Shown here one piece after another: positions 43,360 through 52,763 of a stretch of 64,000 nucleotides of DNA. Numbering within the stretch: position 1 is the first letter of the stretch; the number at the start of each line of letters is the position of its first letter. This stretch comes from Clostridium tagluense (lineage in GTDB: Bacteria > Bacillota > Clostridia > Clostridiales > Clostridiaceae), in the NCBI RefSeq assembly GCF_003865095.1, contig NZ_BHYK01000009.1, positions 1 through 64,000 of the forward strand, written 5' to 3'. The notes under the pieces were generated by a model. That model was not told where the DNA came from. It saw only the letters and a program-made list of their open reading frames with translations, and did no database searches. The translations under genes and the position numbers were made by a program.

Positions 43360-45054
43360 ATGAAATTTAGTGAATTTGAATATAAAAGGGCAAACATTAA
43401 AGAAATAGAAAAAGAATTTAACCAGTTAATAAGCAAATTTGAGAGCAGTGAGTCATATGAAAATCAAATTGAGATAATAAAGCAAATCAATGAAATTAGA
43501 AGTGAATTTGCATCAATGAAGAGCATAGCTGAAATAAGAAAAAATCAGGGCGTAGATAAAGAATTTTATTTAAAAGAAATTGATTACTATGATGAAGCTG
43601 AGCCAATACTGGATACATTGGTATGTGAATACTATAAAAATTTAAGTGAATATAAATTTAAGGATAGGCTTAAAGAAACGTTTGGAGAGCAGCTTTTTAA
43701 TTTAGCAGATATGAAAATGAGATGTATATCAAAGGATATTATCGAGGAGCTTCAGCAAGAAAATAAATTAGTATCAGAATATTTAAAGCTTGGACAAGAA
43801 ATAACAACTGAATTTGAGGGAGAAACACTTAAGAGGTATGAGTTTGATTCATACTTTAATTCTAAGGATAGAACTATGCGAAAGCGGGCTTATGAGGCGC
43901 AAACAGAAATATTTGAAAAAAATGATGATAAGTATGGCAATCTTTTTGATAGATTTGTAAAGGTAAGACATCGGATGGCATTAAAAATGGGATATGAAAA
44001 TTTTGTAGATATGGGTTATGCACGTATGAATAGAATAGGGTACAACAAGGAAATGGTAGCTAGTTTTCGAAATGAGGTACTAGAACATATTGTTCCGCTA
44101 AATAAAAAACTTGTGGAGCTACAAGCTAAACGATTAAGAGTAGGAACAGTTAAATATTATGATGAGCCTGTTCACTTTTTAAATGGAAATGCTGAAATAA
44201 AAGGTGATGTAGATACTATTATAAAGAGCACCTTGAAGATGTATGAGGAATTATCAGAGGAGACTAAAGGATTCTTTAAGATGATGGTTGAAAATGAATT
44301 ATTTGATGTTGAAAATAGAGAGGGAAAAGAGGGGGGAGGATATTGTGAATACATACCTAAATACAAGTCGCCATTCATATACACAGTATATAGAGGAACG
44401 GTAGAAGATTTTGGCGTGTTTACACATGAAGCTGGACATGCTTTTCAGAATTATATATGTAGTGACTATAGTATGCCTGAATACGTTACGGCATGTGAGG
44501 ATGTTGCAGAGATACATTCTATGACTATGGAATTACTTACAGAGCCTTGGTTTAAGGATTTCTTTGGGGAAGATGCAGATAAGTATAAGTTTTCTCATGT
44601 TTGTGATGCTTTGTCATTAATCTCATATATAGCAGTTGTGGATGAGTTTCAACATTATATTTATGAAAATCCAAATATTTCACATGAGCAAAGAAAAAAA
44701 CATTGGCGCGAGATAGAGAAAAAATATTTTCCTTATAAAGATTATGAGGATAATGATTTTTTAAATAATGGTGGATATTGGCTTCGTCAGTCACATATAT
44801 TCTGGGGACCCTTCTACTATATTGATTATGGACTAGCTCAAATATGTGCTTTCAACTTTTGGAATAAAGCTAGAGAAGATAGAGAAAATGCTTGGGAAGA
44901 CTATATGAAAGTATGTAGAGTTGGTGGAAGTAAGTCTTTTTTAGAGGTGGTTGAAATAGGAGGTTTGAAAAATCCATTTGTAAAGGGTAGTGTAGAATCA
45001 ATTATAAAGCCTATGGAAAAGTGGATACTGGAAATTGAGAAAGGGCTTATATAA
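43360..45054 (+). CDS. M3-family oligoendopeptidase
   Basis: 564 residues, PepF/oligoendopeptidase F type, cytoplasmic zinc peptidase of short peptides. The zinc motif HEAGH is in VFTHEAGHAFQNYI near residue 357, with the third ligand Glu in AEIHSMTMELLTEPW about 28 residues on, and a C-terminal YIDYGLAQICAFNFW typical of M3. ATG 43360 is chosen over GTG 43348, which overlaps the ribosome site AAAAAGG. It sits between the GNAT fusion and the exporter genes, so it may cut the molecule they handle or remove a toxic peptide. Confidence 0.94.
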   Translation: MKFSEFEYKRANIKEIEKEFNQLISKFESSESYENQIEIIKQINEIRSEFASMKSIAEIRKNQGVDKEFYLKEIDYYDEAEPILDTLVCEYYKNLSEYKFKDRLKETFGEQLFNLADMKMRCISKDIIEELQQENKLVSEYLKLGQEITTEFEGETLKRYEFDSYFNSKDRTMRKRAYEAQTEIFEKNDDKYGNLFDRFVKVRHRMALKMGYENFVDMGYARMNRIGYNKEMVASFRNEVLEHIVPLNKKLVELQAKRLRVGTVKYYDEPVHFLNGNAEIKGDVDTIIKSTLKMYEELSEETKGFFKMMVENELFDVENREGKEGGGYCEYIPKYKSPFIYTVYRGTVEDFGVFTHEAGHAFQNYICSDYSMPEYVTACEDVAEIHSMTMELLTEPWFKDFFGEDADKYKFSHVCDALSLISYIAVVDEFQHYIYENPNISHEQRKKHWREIEKKYFPYKDYEDNDFLNNGGYWLRQSHIFWGPFYYIDYGLAQICAFNFWNKAREDRENAWEDYMKVCRVGGSKSFLEVVEIGGLKNPFVKGSVESIIKPMEKWILEIEKGLI

Positions 45055-45079
45055 GGCATATGAGAGGAATGTAAATAAA

Positions 45080-46822
45080 ATGAAATTAGAATTGGGAGGA
45101 TATAAAAACTTATTATCCAAGTATTTAAGAACACAGAAGTTAAACGTAATATTACTTGCATTAGTTTTAGTTGGAAATATAGGAGTGCAACTAATAAATC
45201 CACAAATTTCCTGTTATTTTATAGATGAAGCTAAAAAGGGTGCAGCGGTAAAAGATTTAACTATGGTTGCACTTATGTTTATTGGAATAGCTTTTGCACA
45301 ACAGTTATTTAATATAGCGTCTACTTATCTAGGACAAAATGTTGCTTGGAGAGCTACCAACGACATAAGAATAGATTTAGTAAAGCATTGTATGAATTTA
45401 GATATGTCATTTCATAAGGAACATCAATCAGGGGAACTAATAGAAAGGGTAGATGGAGATGTATCTGAATTATTTAATTTATTTTCAAATGTAGCCTTAA
45501 ATATACTAAATAATATATTGTTACTAATAGGTATTTTGATGTTGCTTTTCAGAGAGGGTTTAATAATAGGCATAGGCATGACCATATTTGCTGTAGTTTC
45601 TATTTGTTTTTTATGGTATGTAAAAACAAAAACACAGGGACATTGGATAAAAGCAAGTAAAGTAAATGCAGAGTTTTATGGATTTTTAGGAGAGCAAATT
45701 TCAAGTGCTGAGGACATTGCTTCCAGTGGGGCAAGAAAATATATAATGAGTCAATTTTATAATACCATGAGAAAAATGTTTCCTATAATTAATAAAGCCA
45801 ATTTAACTTGGGCAACTATGTGGTCAGCTACTTTTATAATATTTGCATTAGGAAATGTTATGGCATTTGGTTTATCAGCATACCTGTGGAAAAAGGGTTT
45901 GATAACAATTGGAACTGTATATTTAATTTTTAGCTATACTGAACTTTTGCGAAGACCTATTGAGCAAATTAGAGTAAACCTTCAGGAATTACAAGTATCA
46001 AGTGCCAGTATAGTACGAATAAAGGAATTGTTTGACATTAAATCAAAGATAAAATACGGAAGGGATACTTTCGATGTATCTAAATCATTAGCAGTAGAAG
46101 TTAAAAATATTTCTTTTGAATATGAAGCTGGTGTAGATGTATTAACTAATGTTTCACTAAATGTAAAAGAAGGCAAAGTACTTGGAATATTAGGACATAC
46201 AGCTTGTGGGAAAACTACCTTGGCAAGGCTTCTTGTAAGACTTTATGATGTTACAAGTGGAGAGATTTTATTAAATAGTAAAAACATAAATACTATTTCA
46301 CCAGAGGAGTTAACCAAAAACATAGCTTATGTAACACAAAATGTTCAAATTTTTACCGCTTCAGTTAGAGATAATATAACTATGTTTAATAAAAATGTTG
46401 AAGATGAAACTATTTTAAATATAATAAAGGATTTAGACTTAATGCAGTGGTATGAGAAGTTCTCAAAGGGACTTGATACCATGCTTTACGCAGGTGGTAG
46501 AAATCTATCAGCAGGCGAAGCACAACTACTAGCTTTTGTTAGAGCATTTCTTAAAAACCCAAGACTTATTATACTGGATGAAGCCACCTCAAGAATAGAT
46601 CCTATAACAGAGCAATTAATAGAAAGGGCATTAAATAAACTCCTTAAAAATAGGACAGGCATTATAATTGCTCACAGACTTTGGACGCTCCAGAGGGCAG
46701 ATGATATTTTAGTTCTCCAAAATGGAAGGGTAATAGAATTTGGGAGTAGAGAAAAACTGCTAAAAAATTCTCAATCTAACTATTACAACTTACTTCAAAT
46801 GGGTATAGAGGAGGCAAAATAA
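45080..46822 (+). CDS. ABC exporter subunit 1 (canonical Walker B, degenerate signature)
   Basis: 580-residue half exporter with six membrane helices then an ATPase: Walker A GILGHTACGKTTLARLL near 371, signature LSAGEAQLLAF near 475 in place of LSGGQ, Walker B LIILDEATSRID near 495, H loop IIIAHRLWTL. ATG 45080 follows GAGAGGAA; a longer frame from 45035 overlaps the peptidase gene. It overlaps the next ABC gene by one base. The changed signature fits the degenerate site of a heterodimeric exporter together with subunit 2. Confidence 0.93.
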   Translation: MKLELGGYKNLLSKYLRTQKLNVILLALVLVGNIGVQLINPQISCYFIDEAKKGAAVKDLTMVALMFIGIAFAQQLFNIASTYLGQNVAWRATNDIRIDLVKHCMNLDMSFHKEHQSGELIERVDGDVSELFNLFSNVALNILNNILLLIGILMLLFREGLIIGIGMTIFAVVSICFLWYVKTKTQGHWIKASKVNAEFYGFLGEQISSAEDIASSGARKYIMSQFYNTMRKMFPIINKANLTWATMWSATFIIFALGNVMAFGLSAYLWKKGLITIGTVYLIFSYTELLRRPIEQIRVNLQELQVSSASIVRIKELFDIKSKIKYGRDTFDVSKSLAVEVKNISFEYEAGVDVLTNVSLNVKEGKVLGILGHTACGKTTLARLLVRLYDVTSGEILLNSKNINTISPEELTKNIAYVTQNVQIFTASVRDNITMFNKNVEDETILNIIKDLDLMQWYEKFSKGLDTMLYAGGRNLSAGEAQLLAFVRAFLKNPRLIILDEATSRIDPITEQLIERALNKLLKNRTGIIIAHRLWTLQRADDILVLQNGRVIEFGSREKLLKNSQSNYYNLLQMGIEEAK

Positions 46823-48603
46823 TGGAGTCAAATTCAAAGAATATAAAAACCTTTAATTATGTGTGGGAGTTAATAAAATATAAGCCTTGGTTATATTTAA
46901 TCACTGTTATATCATGGACAGCATCAGGCATTATACCATTAATACAGGGAATTATGGTAAAAGGTTTTTTTGACATTATTGAGGGAAAACCTTCTTTAAA
47001 GATTGGTATAGATGGCTTGCTGTTTTTAATAGTAATAATTACATTAATACGTATTTTAATAATACAGCTTGGATTCAGAACAGATGTGAGCAATAAATTT
47101 TTAATGAGCGCATTACTTAGAGGAAATATATTAAATTGTATACTTAAAAAACCAGGTTCAAAAGCAATACAAACTTCTATTGGAGAAGTTATAAATTCCT
47201 TTAGAGATGATGTAGAGCAGGTTGAATCTTCAATAGGTTGGTTATCATGGCTTATAGGACAAATAGTATTTTCACTTATTGCGCTTATTATTATGATCAG
47301 AATAAATACAAAAATAACACTATTAGTTTTTGTTCCTTTAACAGCAGTAATAGTATTAGCTCAAAAGTCAGAAAAAAAAGTTGAGAAAAACAGAGAAAAA
47401 TCAAGACAGGCAACAGGAAATGTAACAGGTGCAGTTGGAGAAATATTTGAATCAGTACTAGCAATTAAGGTTTCAGGAGAAGAAAAATCTGTAATTAATA
47501 ATTTGAAGAATCTAAATGAAGAAAGACATCATTTAATGCTTAAAGATTCTCTTTTAACTCAGCTAATTGATTCAGTATATAACAACGCAGTAACTTTGGG
47601 AACAGGATTAATTTTGCTATTAGCCGCGCAGGTAATAAGATCTGGAAGTTTTACTGTAGGAGACTTTGCACTATTTATATATTACTTAGCCTTTGTAACA
47701 GATAGCATAGAATCCTTAGGGAATTTCCTAGTACATTACAAACAGACAGGGGTAGCATTTAAACGCATGGCAAATCTTATTCAAAGTAAAGATAGTGATG
47801 AGTTAGTAAAGCATAAACCAATACATTTAAAAGAAGGAATTATTAAAAAAAGTAATGGAAATAGGTCTGGAAAAATCAAAGATAGTTTAATAGAATTAAG
47901 TAGCTTAGAAGTAAAAAGTTTGAATTTTTGTTATGAAAATTCTCAAAAGGGGATAAGCAACATAAATTTTTCATTAAATAAAGGGGAGGTAACGGTTATT
48001 TGTGGACGAACAGGTTCGGGTAAAAGTACAGTACTTAAAACTCTATTAGGACTTTTACCAGCTGATTCCGGTGAAGTTTACTGGAATGGAGAAATAATTA
48101 AAAATCTACAGAGTTTTTTTGTTCCACCAATAAGTGCATATACTTCACAAGTACCTAATTTGTTTAGTGCTACAGTAAGAAATAATATACTACTTGGACT
48201 GTCAGAAGATGAGGTAGATTTAAGGGGGGCTATAAATTTAGCAGTTTTAGAAAAAGACACAAAGCAATTAGAAAATGGATTAGACACAGTGATAGGTTCT
48301 AAGGGAGTAAAACTATCAGGGGGACAATTACAAAGAGTTGCAGTAGCTCGTATGTTTGTACGTAATGCGCAATTAATTGTGGTTGATGATATATCTAGTG
48401 CATTAGATAGAGAAACAGAAAAAACACTTTGGAAGAGACTTTTTAAAGATAATCTACGGACTTGTATAATTGTATCCAATAAAAGATTTGCAATGGAGCA
48501 AGCAGATAACATTATATTAATGAAAGGTGGAAACATTGAAGCTCAAGGGAGCTTAATGGATTTATTAGCAGAATGTAAAGAAATGCAGGAAATATGGAAC
48601 TGA
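46822..48603 (+). CDS. ABC exporter subunit 2 (degenerate Walker B, canonical signature)
   Basis: 593-residue half exporter, partner of subunit 1. Six membrane helices, Walker A ICGRTGSGKSTVLKTLLG near 394, signature KLSGGQLQRVAVA near 497, and Walker B LIVVDDISSALD near 517, where Asp replaces the catalytic Glu; the H-loop position reads IVSNKR with no His. Since each ATP site uses Walker A/B of one subunit and the signature of the other, this subunit's defects coincide with the LSAGE of subunit 1 in one site, and the other site is intact. Start overlaps the previous stop (TAATG). Confidence 0.93.
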   Translation: MESNSKNIKTFNYVWELIKYKPWLYLITVISWTASGIIPLIQGIMVKGFFDIIEGKPSLKIGIDGLLFLIVIITLIRILIIQLGFRTDVSNKFLMSALLRGNILNCILKKPGSKAIQTSIGEVINSFRDDVEQVESSIGWLSWLIGQIVFSLIALIIMIRINTKITLLVFVPLTAVIVLAQKSEKKVEKNREKSRQATGNVTGAVGEIFESVLAIKVSGEEKSVINNLKNLNEERHHLMLKDSLLTQLIDSVYNNAVTLGTGLILLLAAQVIRSGSFTVGDFALFIYYLAFVTDSIESLGNFLVHYKQTGVAFKRMANLIQSKDSDELVKHKPIHLKEGIIKKSNGNRSGKIKDSLIELSSLEVKSLNFCYENSQKGISNINFSLNKGEVTVICGRTGSGKSTVLKTLLGLLPADSGEVYWNGEIIKNLQSFFVPPISAYTSQVPNLFSATVRNNILLGLSEDEVDLRGAINLAVLEKDTKQLENGLDTVIGSKGVKLSGGQLQRVAVARMFVRNAQLIVVDDISSALDRETEKTLWKRLFKDNLRTCIIVSNKRFAMEQADNIILMKGGNIEAQGSLMDLLAECKEMQEIWN

Positions 48604-48680
48604 AAAACTATAACGTTGATTTAAACATGGATTGACTTCTCTTATCGGAATAAAATAGTACAACAATATAATAAATATAG

Positions 48681-48715
48681 AAAAAAACGACAAGTTTCAT
48701 TACTTGTCGTTTTTT
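48681..48715. terminator. Bidirectional terminator after the ABC exporter genes
   Basis: AAAAAACGACAAGT (48682-48695) pairs perfectly with 48702-48715 around a six-base loop; T-rich on both strands. Confidence 0.88.
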
Positions 48716-49023
48716 CTTGCAATTAATTTTAAATTGTTCGTGTAGATTTTTATAGAAGACCTTACCTTGTAGATTTCTGCTGCAGTAAGTAATGTTGCTG
48801 GTCCTAATATAGATAAAAAATTAATAACTTCCGTACCTTCCTGCGTAACAACTTTAGCATATACGCAATTTTGGTTTAGTAATACACCGCCCATTATACA
48901 ACCTATTATAGTTGGGGTTTTATTAAATTTAATATCTTTTAGTTTTGATTTAAAGATAGAATTATTAATGATATTTACTACAGATTGTCTGGGGTAACTT
49001 AAATTTATTGTTTTTAATATAAT
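48700..49023 (-). CDS. Hypothetical protein with non-standard start (about 107 aa)
   Basis: The certain part is the frame from ATG 48894 (64 residues), but that ATG has no good ribosome site. The same frame stays open upstream to a stop at 49033-49035, and AGGGGG at 49029-49034 lies 5 bases before ATT 49023 and 8 before ATA 49020. The longer reading adds residues such as ILKTINLSYPRQSVVNIINN. A hydrophobic segment, TEVINFLSILGPATLLTAAEI, lies in the middle. I do not recognise the family; a decayed gene is also possible. Confidence 0.45.
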   Translation of the reverse strand: MILKTINLSYPRQSVVNIINNSIFKSKLKDIKFNKTPTIIGCIMGGVLLNQNCVYAKVVTQEGTEVINFLSILGPATLLTAAEIYKVRSSIKIYTNNLKLIARKNDK

Positions 49024-49225
49024 AAAGACCCCCTAAAAACATATATTAATTATAGTATATGAAATTAAGTGTTAAGTGACATAGATATAATAAAAAAATA
49101 AAAGCAATACAATAAAAATCTAAACTAAGTATAAAGGGCTAATAAACTTTAATCAGTATCTTGCAATGTATAATAGCCTGTGCTATTATACAATTAAGGG
49201 AAAAATTTCAAAAGAAGGTGAATTA

Positions 49226-49537
49226 ATGAATGTACAATTTAAAAAGGGCGTTCTTGAATTATGTGTGTTATCCGTACTTGATGGTAGAGATTGCTACGGA
49301 TATGAGCTTGTAAATGAAATTTCACAAGATATAGATATATCAGAAGGAACCATATATCCTTTGCTTAGGAGATTAAAATCTGATGGGTTTGTAACTACTT
49401 ATCTTCAAGAATCACAAGAAGGACCACCAAGGAAATATTATAGCATTACGCAGCTGGGGAAGAATACAAAAGAAGATTTAAAAGATGAGTGGTTAGATTT
49501 TGTAATCATAGTTAGTAAAGTTTTAAAAATAGAATAA
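49226..49537 (+). CDS. PadR-family transcriptional regulator
   Basis: 103 residues from ATG 49226, preceded by AAGAAGGTG; a longer frame from 49166 lacks a ribosome site. Winged helix of the PadR-s1 type: [20 protein letters not shown], then [20 protein letters not shown] and [15 protein letters not shown]. It is the first gene of the common PadR-DUF1700-DUF4097 operon, in which it usually represses its own unit in response to envelope or metabolite signals. Confidence 0.95.
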   Translation: MNVQFKKGVLELCVLSVLDGRDCYGYELVNEISQDIDISEGTIYPLLRRLKSDGFVTTYLQESQEGPPRKYYSITQLGKNTKEDLKDEWLDFVIIVSKVLKIE

Positions 49538-49553
49538 TAATGGGGGCGAGAAT

Positions 49554-50147
49554 ATGAATAAAAATGAATTTATGAAAGAACTTTCAAGGAATTTAAGTAA
49601 TGTTCCAGAAGAGGAAAAACAAGATATTTCAACGGATTATGATGAATATTTTGCAATAGGTATAGAACAAGGGAGAAGTGAAGAAAACATAGCATTATCG
49701 CTTGGAGAACCTAAAACTATTGCAAAACAGTTAAGAGCAAACTATATGATTGAGAAAGCACAAAGCACAAAATCTTCAAGAAATATTGGTAGAGCTGTTA
49801 TTGCAGGAGTTGGCTTAGGATTTTTTAATATAATATTATTAGGACCCTTTATAGCTATTGTTGGAATACTTATAGCATTATATGCGACAGCTTTTGGATT
49901 CACCATAAGTGGAGTAGGAGCAGTTTTAGGGACATTTCTTAAATCAATATTTCCACAGTATATATCCATGGATGTAAACTGGGTAATAAGTATGTCAATG
50001 GGTATAGGTTTCATTGCTTTAGGTGATTTAATGTTTATGGGTTGTAAAAATCTAAGCAGATGGCTATATAAAGAGACTATTAAATATTTAAAAACAAATA
50101 TCAAAATAATTAATGGGAAAGAGGGGCAAAACTATGAAAGAATTTAA
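49554..50147 (+). CDS. DUF1700 membrane protein
   Basis: 197 residues. The N-terminal helical domain (FMKELSRNLSNVPEEEKQD, YFAIGIEQGRSEENIALSL, EPKTIAKQLRANY) is the DUF1700 signature. Two to three membrane helices follow (FFNIILLGPFIAIVGILIAL; a second glycine-rich pair). It is 16 bases after padR, and its last 14 bases overlap the start of the DUF4097 gene. The role is probably envelope sensing together with its neighbours; unproven. Confidence 0.92.
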   Translation: MNKNEFMKELSRNLSNVPEEEKQDISTDYDEYFAIGIEQGRSEENIALSLGEPKTIAKQLRANYMIEKAQSTKSSRNIGRAVIAGVGLGFFNIILLGPFIAIVGILIALYATAFGFTISGVGAVLGTFLKSIFPQYISMDVNWVISMSMGIGFIALGDLMFMGCKNLSRWLYKETIKYLKTNIKIINGKEGQNYERI

Positions 50148-50954
50148 TGAGAAAAAGACTATAAAGGGATTAATAATTATAGTGATGTGTTCAATAATAC
50201 TAGGGGTCATAGGGTATGTACTTGAGTATAAACTCGGAATTATAAAATCCGGTAATGAAATAGCACAGGAAAATACTAATTCATCTAATGATAAATTTAA
50301 TATGAATACTACAAAGGAATTTAGCAAAGAAAATATTAAAACTATAAATGTAGAAACTGTAAGCACAGATGTAAATATTATCACTACAAAAGAAGATAAA
50401 ATAAAAGTTCATTTTTATGGTAATACAAAATCGAAAAAAAACAGTAGCATATTTAGAAACCAATCTAAATGGGGATAATTTAGATATATTAATAAAGTAT
50501 CCTGTTTTTATGTTAAGTCTAAACGGAAGTATGAAAGCAAATTTAGATATATATATATATTCCGGAAAGGTATAAAAACAATTTAAAAATAGATACAACA
50601 TCAGGGGATGCTATTATAGGAAACCTACAATTAGATAAATTCAAATTTGATACAACTTCAGGAGATATATTAGGCGGATCAGTTTCAGGCTCATTTAAGT
50701 TTAATTATAAAGACTTTGGAAATGATATTAATATAGACACTACTTCTGGAGATGTGGAATTAAAACTTCCTAAAAAATCAGAGTTTAAATTAGATTTTGA
50801 TAGTACATCAGGTGATCTTAAAAATGACTTTCCTATAAAAATAACAGAAGAAACGGATAAGCATGAAATTAAAGGAACTGTTGGTAATGGAAATAAAACA
50901 ATAAAAATAGATACAACCTCAGGTAATGCTATTCTTAATGCTTTTGGTGAGTAA
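50134..50954 (+). pseudogene. DUF4097 (LiaG-like) surface protein, interrupted by two frameshifts
   Basis: The start at ATG 50134 gives a membrane anchor (IKGLIIIVMCSIILGVIGYV) and a beta-helical domain, but the frame breaks at A8 (50434-50441), where one base fewer restores YLETNLNGDNLDIL, and again in an AT-dinucleotide tract near 50551-50564, after which DTTSGDAIIGN, DTTSGDILGG, DTTSGDVELKLP and DTTSGNAILNAFG repeats continue to TAA 50954. Both breaks are at simple repeats, so slippage, phase variation or sequence error are all possible. Without repair the product is a 115-residue stub. Confidence 0.85.
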
Positions 50955-51107
50955 AGGAACGGTGTAACAAAGTTAATATTATTACAATATACATTATAAG
51001 AACTGTTGCTATTTTGTAACTGAATTATACCTAATTTGTAAACATTCATAAAAGCACATGAGATATAATTAATTTATAAACTAATTTATCTTAATGGAGG
51101 AATAATT

Positions 51108-52628
51108 ATGAAAAATAAAAAATTAACCCTATCAACCATAATATTAGGTTCACTTATTCTTGCAGGATCTACAATAAGCGCTCAAGGTATTACGTCGCCG
51201 AAACAACCAACCTATAAAATAGGTTCACCTATAGCAATACCTGAACTAAAATTAAGTAAAAATACTTATATTGCAGATTATAAGTATGTTGATATAACTT
51301 CCGATAATATAAAAGACAATGTAATTTTAACAGGAACAAAAACAAATAAGGATGATATATATTTTCAGAATTTAAATGTAATAGTTCAAAATGGAAAGAC
51401 TAAAAAATTTATAAAATCATCTTTAGGAAAAGATAATGGTGGATACGAACCTACAATATTTTTAGGGGATTTTAATGGTGATAAAATGCCAGATATATTT
51501 GTAAAAATGCCAACTGGTGGAAGTGGCGGAATAATCGAATATTCTATTATTAATCTTAAGGGAAATAACGCAAGCGTACTTTGGGATAGCAAAAAAAATG
51601 GTAGTGAAATAGATTTAACAGGTAAGTTTGAAGATAACTTTATGGCCAGTCTAAGTAGTAAAAGATTAAATAAAACTATTCAAATTGATTTATCGCCTAA
51701 TAAAGAGCAGTATACAGAATTAAATATATATGATAAAGATGAAAAATTGAAAGAAAATATTGAACCATGGATGAATGGATTTGGTGAACTAACCCCAGTA
51801 GACACGGATAAGGATGGGATATATGAACTGATTGGTTCTCAACGCATCGTGGGAACATGTAACGCAGATACACTTGGGTATTTACAATCAGAGTGGAAAT
51901 GGGATGGCAAAAATATAAAATTAGAGGCTGATAAAGTAAAGTTCCAACGTATTTTCGCTCAAACTGAGGGCGATGTTAATGGTGATGGAATAAAAGAGTT
52001 TATTAGCTTAACAGGCACTTCTGATCTTAATTTATCAGGTCTGTATGTAGATAATATATGTCTTGAGGTTTATGATTCTAAAACTAACAAAGCTACTCAA
52101 ATTCCTGTTAGCAAAAACAATTCTGGATATACTCCAACAATGGTTGTAGCTGATTTAAATAATGATAAAGCTTGCGAATTACTTATTACTATTCCAAGTG
52201 GCGGAAGTGGTGGTATGCAAGCATATAGCTTAATATCATTAAAAGATAATAAGGTTACTAATTTATTTGATCAAGAGAAATTTAACTATGGTTTAGAATA
52301 TGATGTTCAATTTAAAGATGGATTCAAAGTTGATGTTAATGTTAAAGAAAGCAATAAAACCTATTCATTAGATATAAGTAGTATGAAAGATGTATATATA
52401 GATTTAAATGTATACAACAAAAATGGAAAGCTTATGCAGAACACTTCTGGTATGAGAAATCCAATAAGTAATGTTGAGGTTAAAGCTACTCCTGGTAAAT
52501 ATCAATTAATAAGTTCTCAAAGGGTAATTGGAACAAGTAATGCTGAAACACTTGGATATGTTAAGGGAACATGGGATATAGAAAAGGATGGAGTTAAGCT
52601 TGTTAATGTTGAAGTTGTAAATCCTTAA
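51108..52628 (+). CDS. Secreted FG-GAP/VCBS-like protein with internal duplication
   Basis: 506 residues. A signal peptide (TLSTIILGSLILAGSTISAQG) precedes two copies of a ~220-residue unit. Matching pairs include DFNGDKMPDIFVKMPTGGSG with DLNNDKACELLITIPSGGSG, and IGSQRIVGTCNADTLGYLQ with ISSQRVIGTSNAETLGYVK. The D-x-N-x-D-x loops (DFNGD, DVNGDGIKE, DTDKDG) look like calcium-binding FG-GAP/VCBS blades. No anchor motif, so probably released. ATG follows TGGAGG. Function unknown; a binding or scaffold role on the surface is inferred. Confidence 0.8.
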   Translation: MKNKKLTLSTIILGSLILAGSTISAQGITSPKQPTYKIGSPIAIPELKLSKNTYIADYKYVDITSDNIKDNVILTGTKTNKDDIYFQNLNVIVQNGKTKKFIKSSLGKDNGGYEPTIFLGDFNGDKMPDIFVKMPTGGSGGIIEYSIINLKGNNASVLWDSKKNGSEIDLTGKFEDNFMASLSSKRLNKTIQIDLSPNKEQYTELNIYDKDEKLKENIEPWMNGFGELTPVDTDKDGIYELIGSQRIVGTCNADTLGYLQSEWKWDGKNIKLEADKVKFQRIFAQTEGDVNGDGIKEFISLTGTSDLNLSGLYVDNICLEVYDSKTNKATQIPVSKNNSGYTPTMVVADLNNDKACELLITIPSGGSGGMQAYSLISLKDNKVTNLFDQEKFNYGLEYDVQFKDGFKVDVNVKESNKTYSLDISSMKDVYIDLNVYNKNGKLMQNTSGMRNPISNVEVKATPGKYQLISSQRVIGTSNAETLGYVKGTWDIEKDGVKLVNVEVVNP

Positions 52629-52687
52629 GCATATAATATCTTAAAAAGGTTATTTGAAAAATTGAATATTTAAGAATATTCTAGAAG

Positions 52688-52723
52688 AAAATACTCTCCA
52701 TATATAAGTGGGAGTATTTTTTT
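52688..52723 (+). terminator. Terminator after the secreted repeat protein
   Basis: AAATACTC pairs with GAGTATTT (one bulge and a CC/GG extension) followed by a run of T. Its right arm is also the GTGGGAG block of repeat copy E. Confidence 0.7.
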
Positions 52724-52763
52724 CTAAAGTCGCTAATGTTACAGCATGGCAGATGATGATTTA
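52704..52763 (+). repeat. Dispersed element, copy E
   Basis: TAAGTGGGAG, TCTAAAGTCGCTAATGTTACAG and the tail GATGATGATTTA match copies A-C, with the CCTTCTGAAG block eroded. The tail runs into the subtilase remnant, supplying its apparent start codon. Confidence 0.5.
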
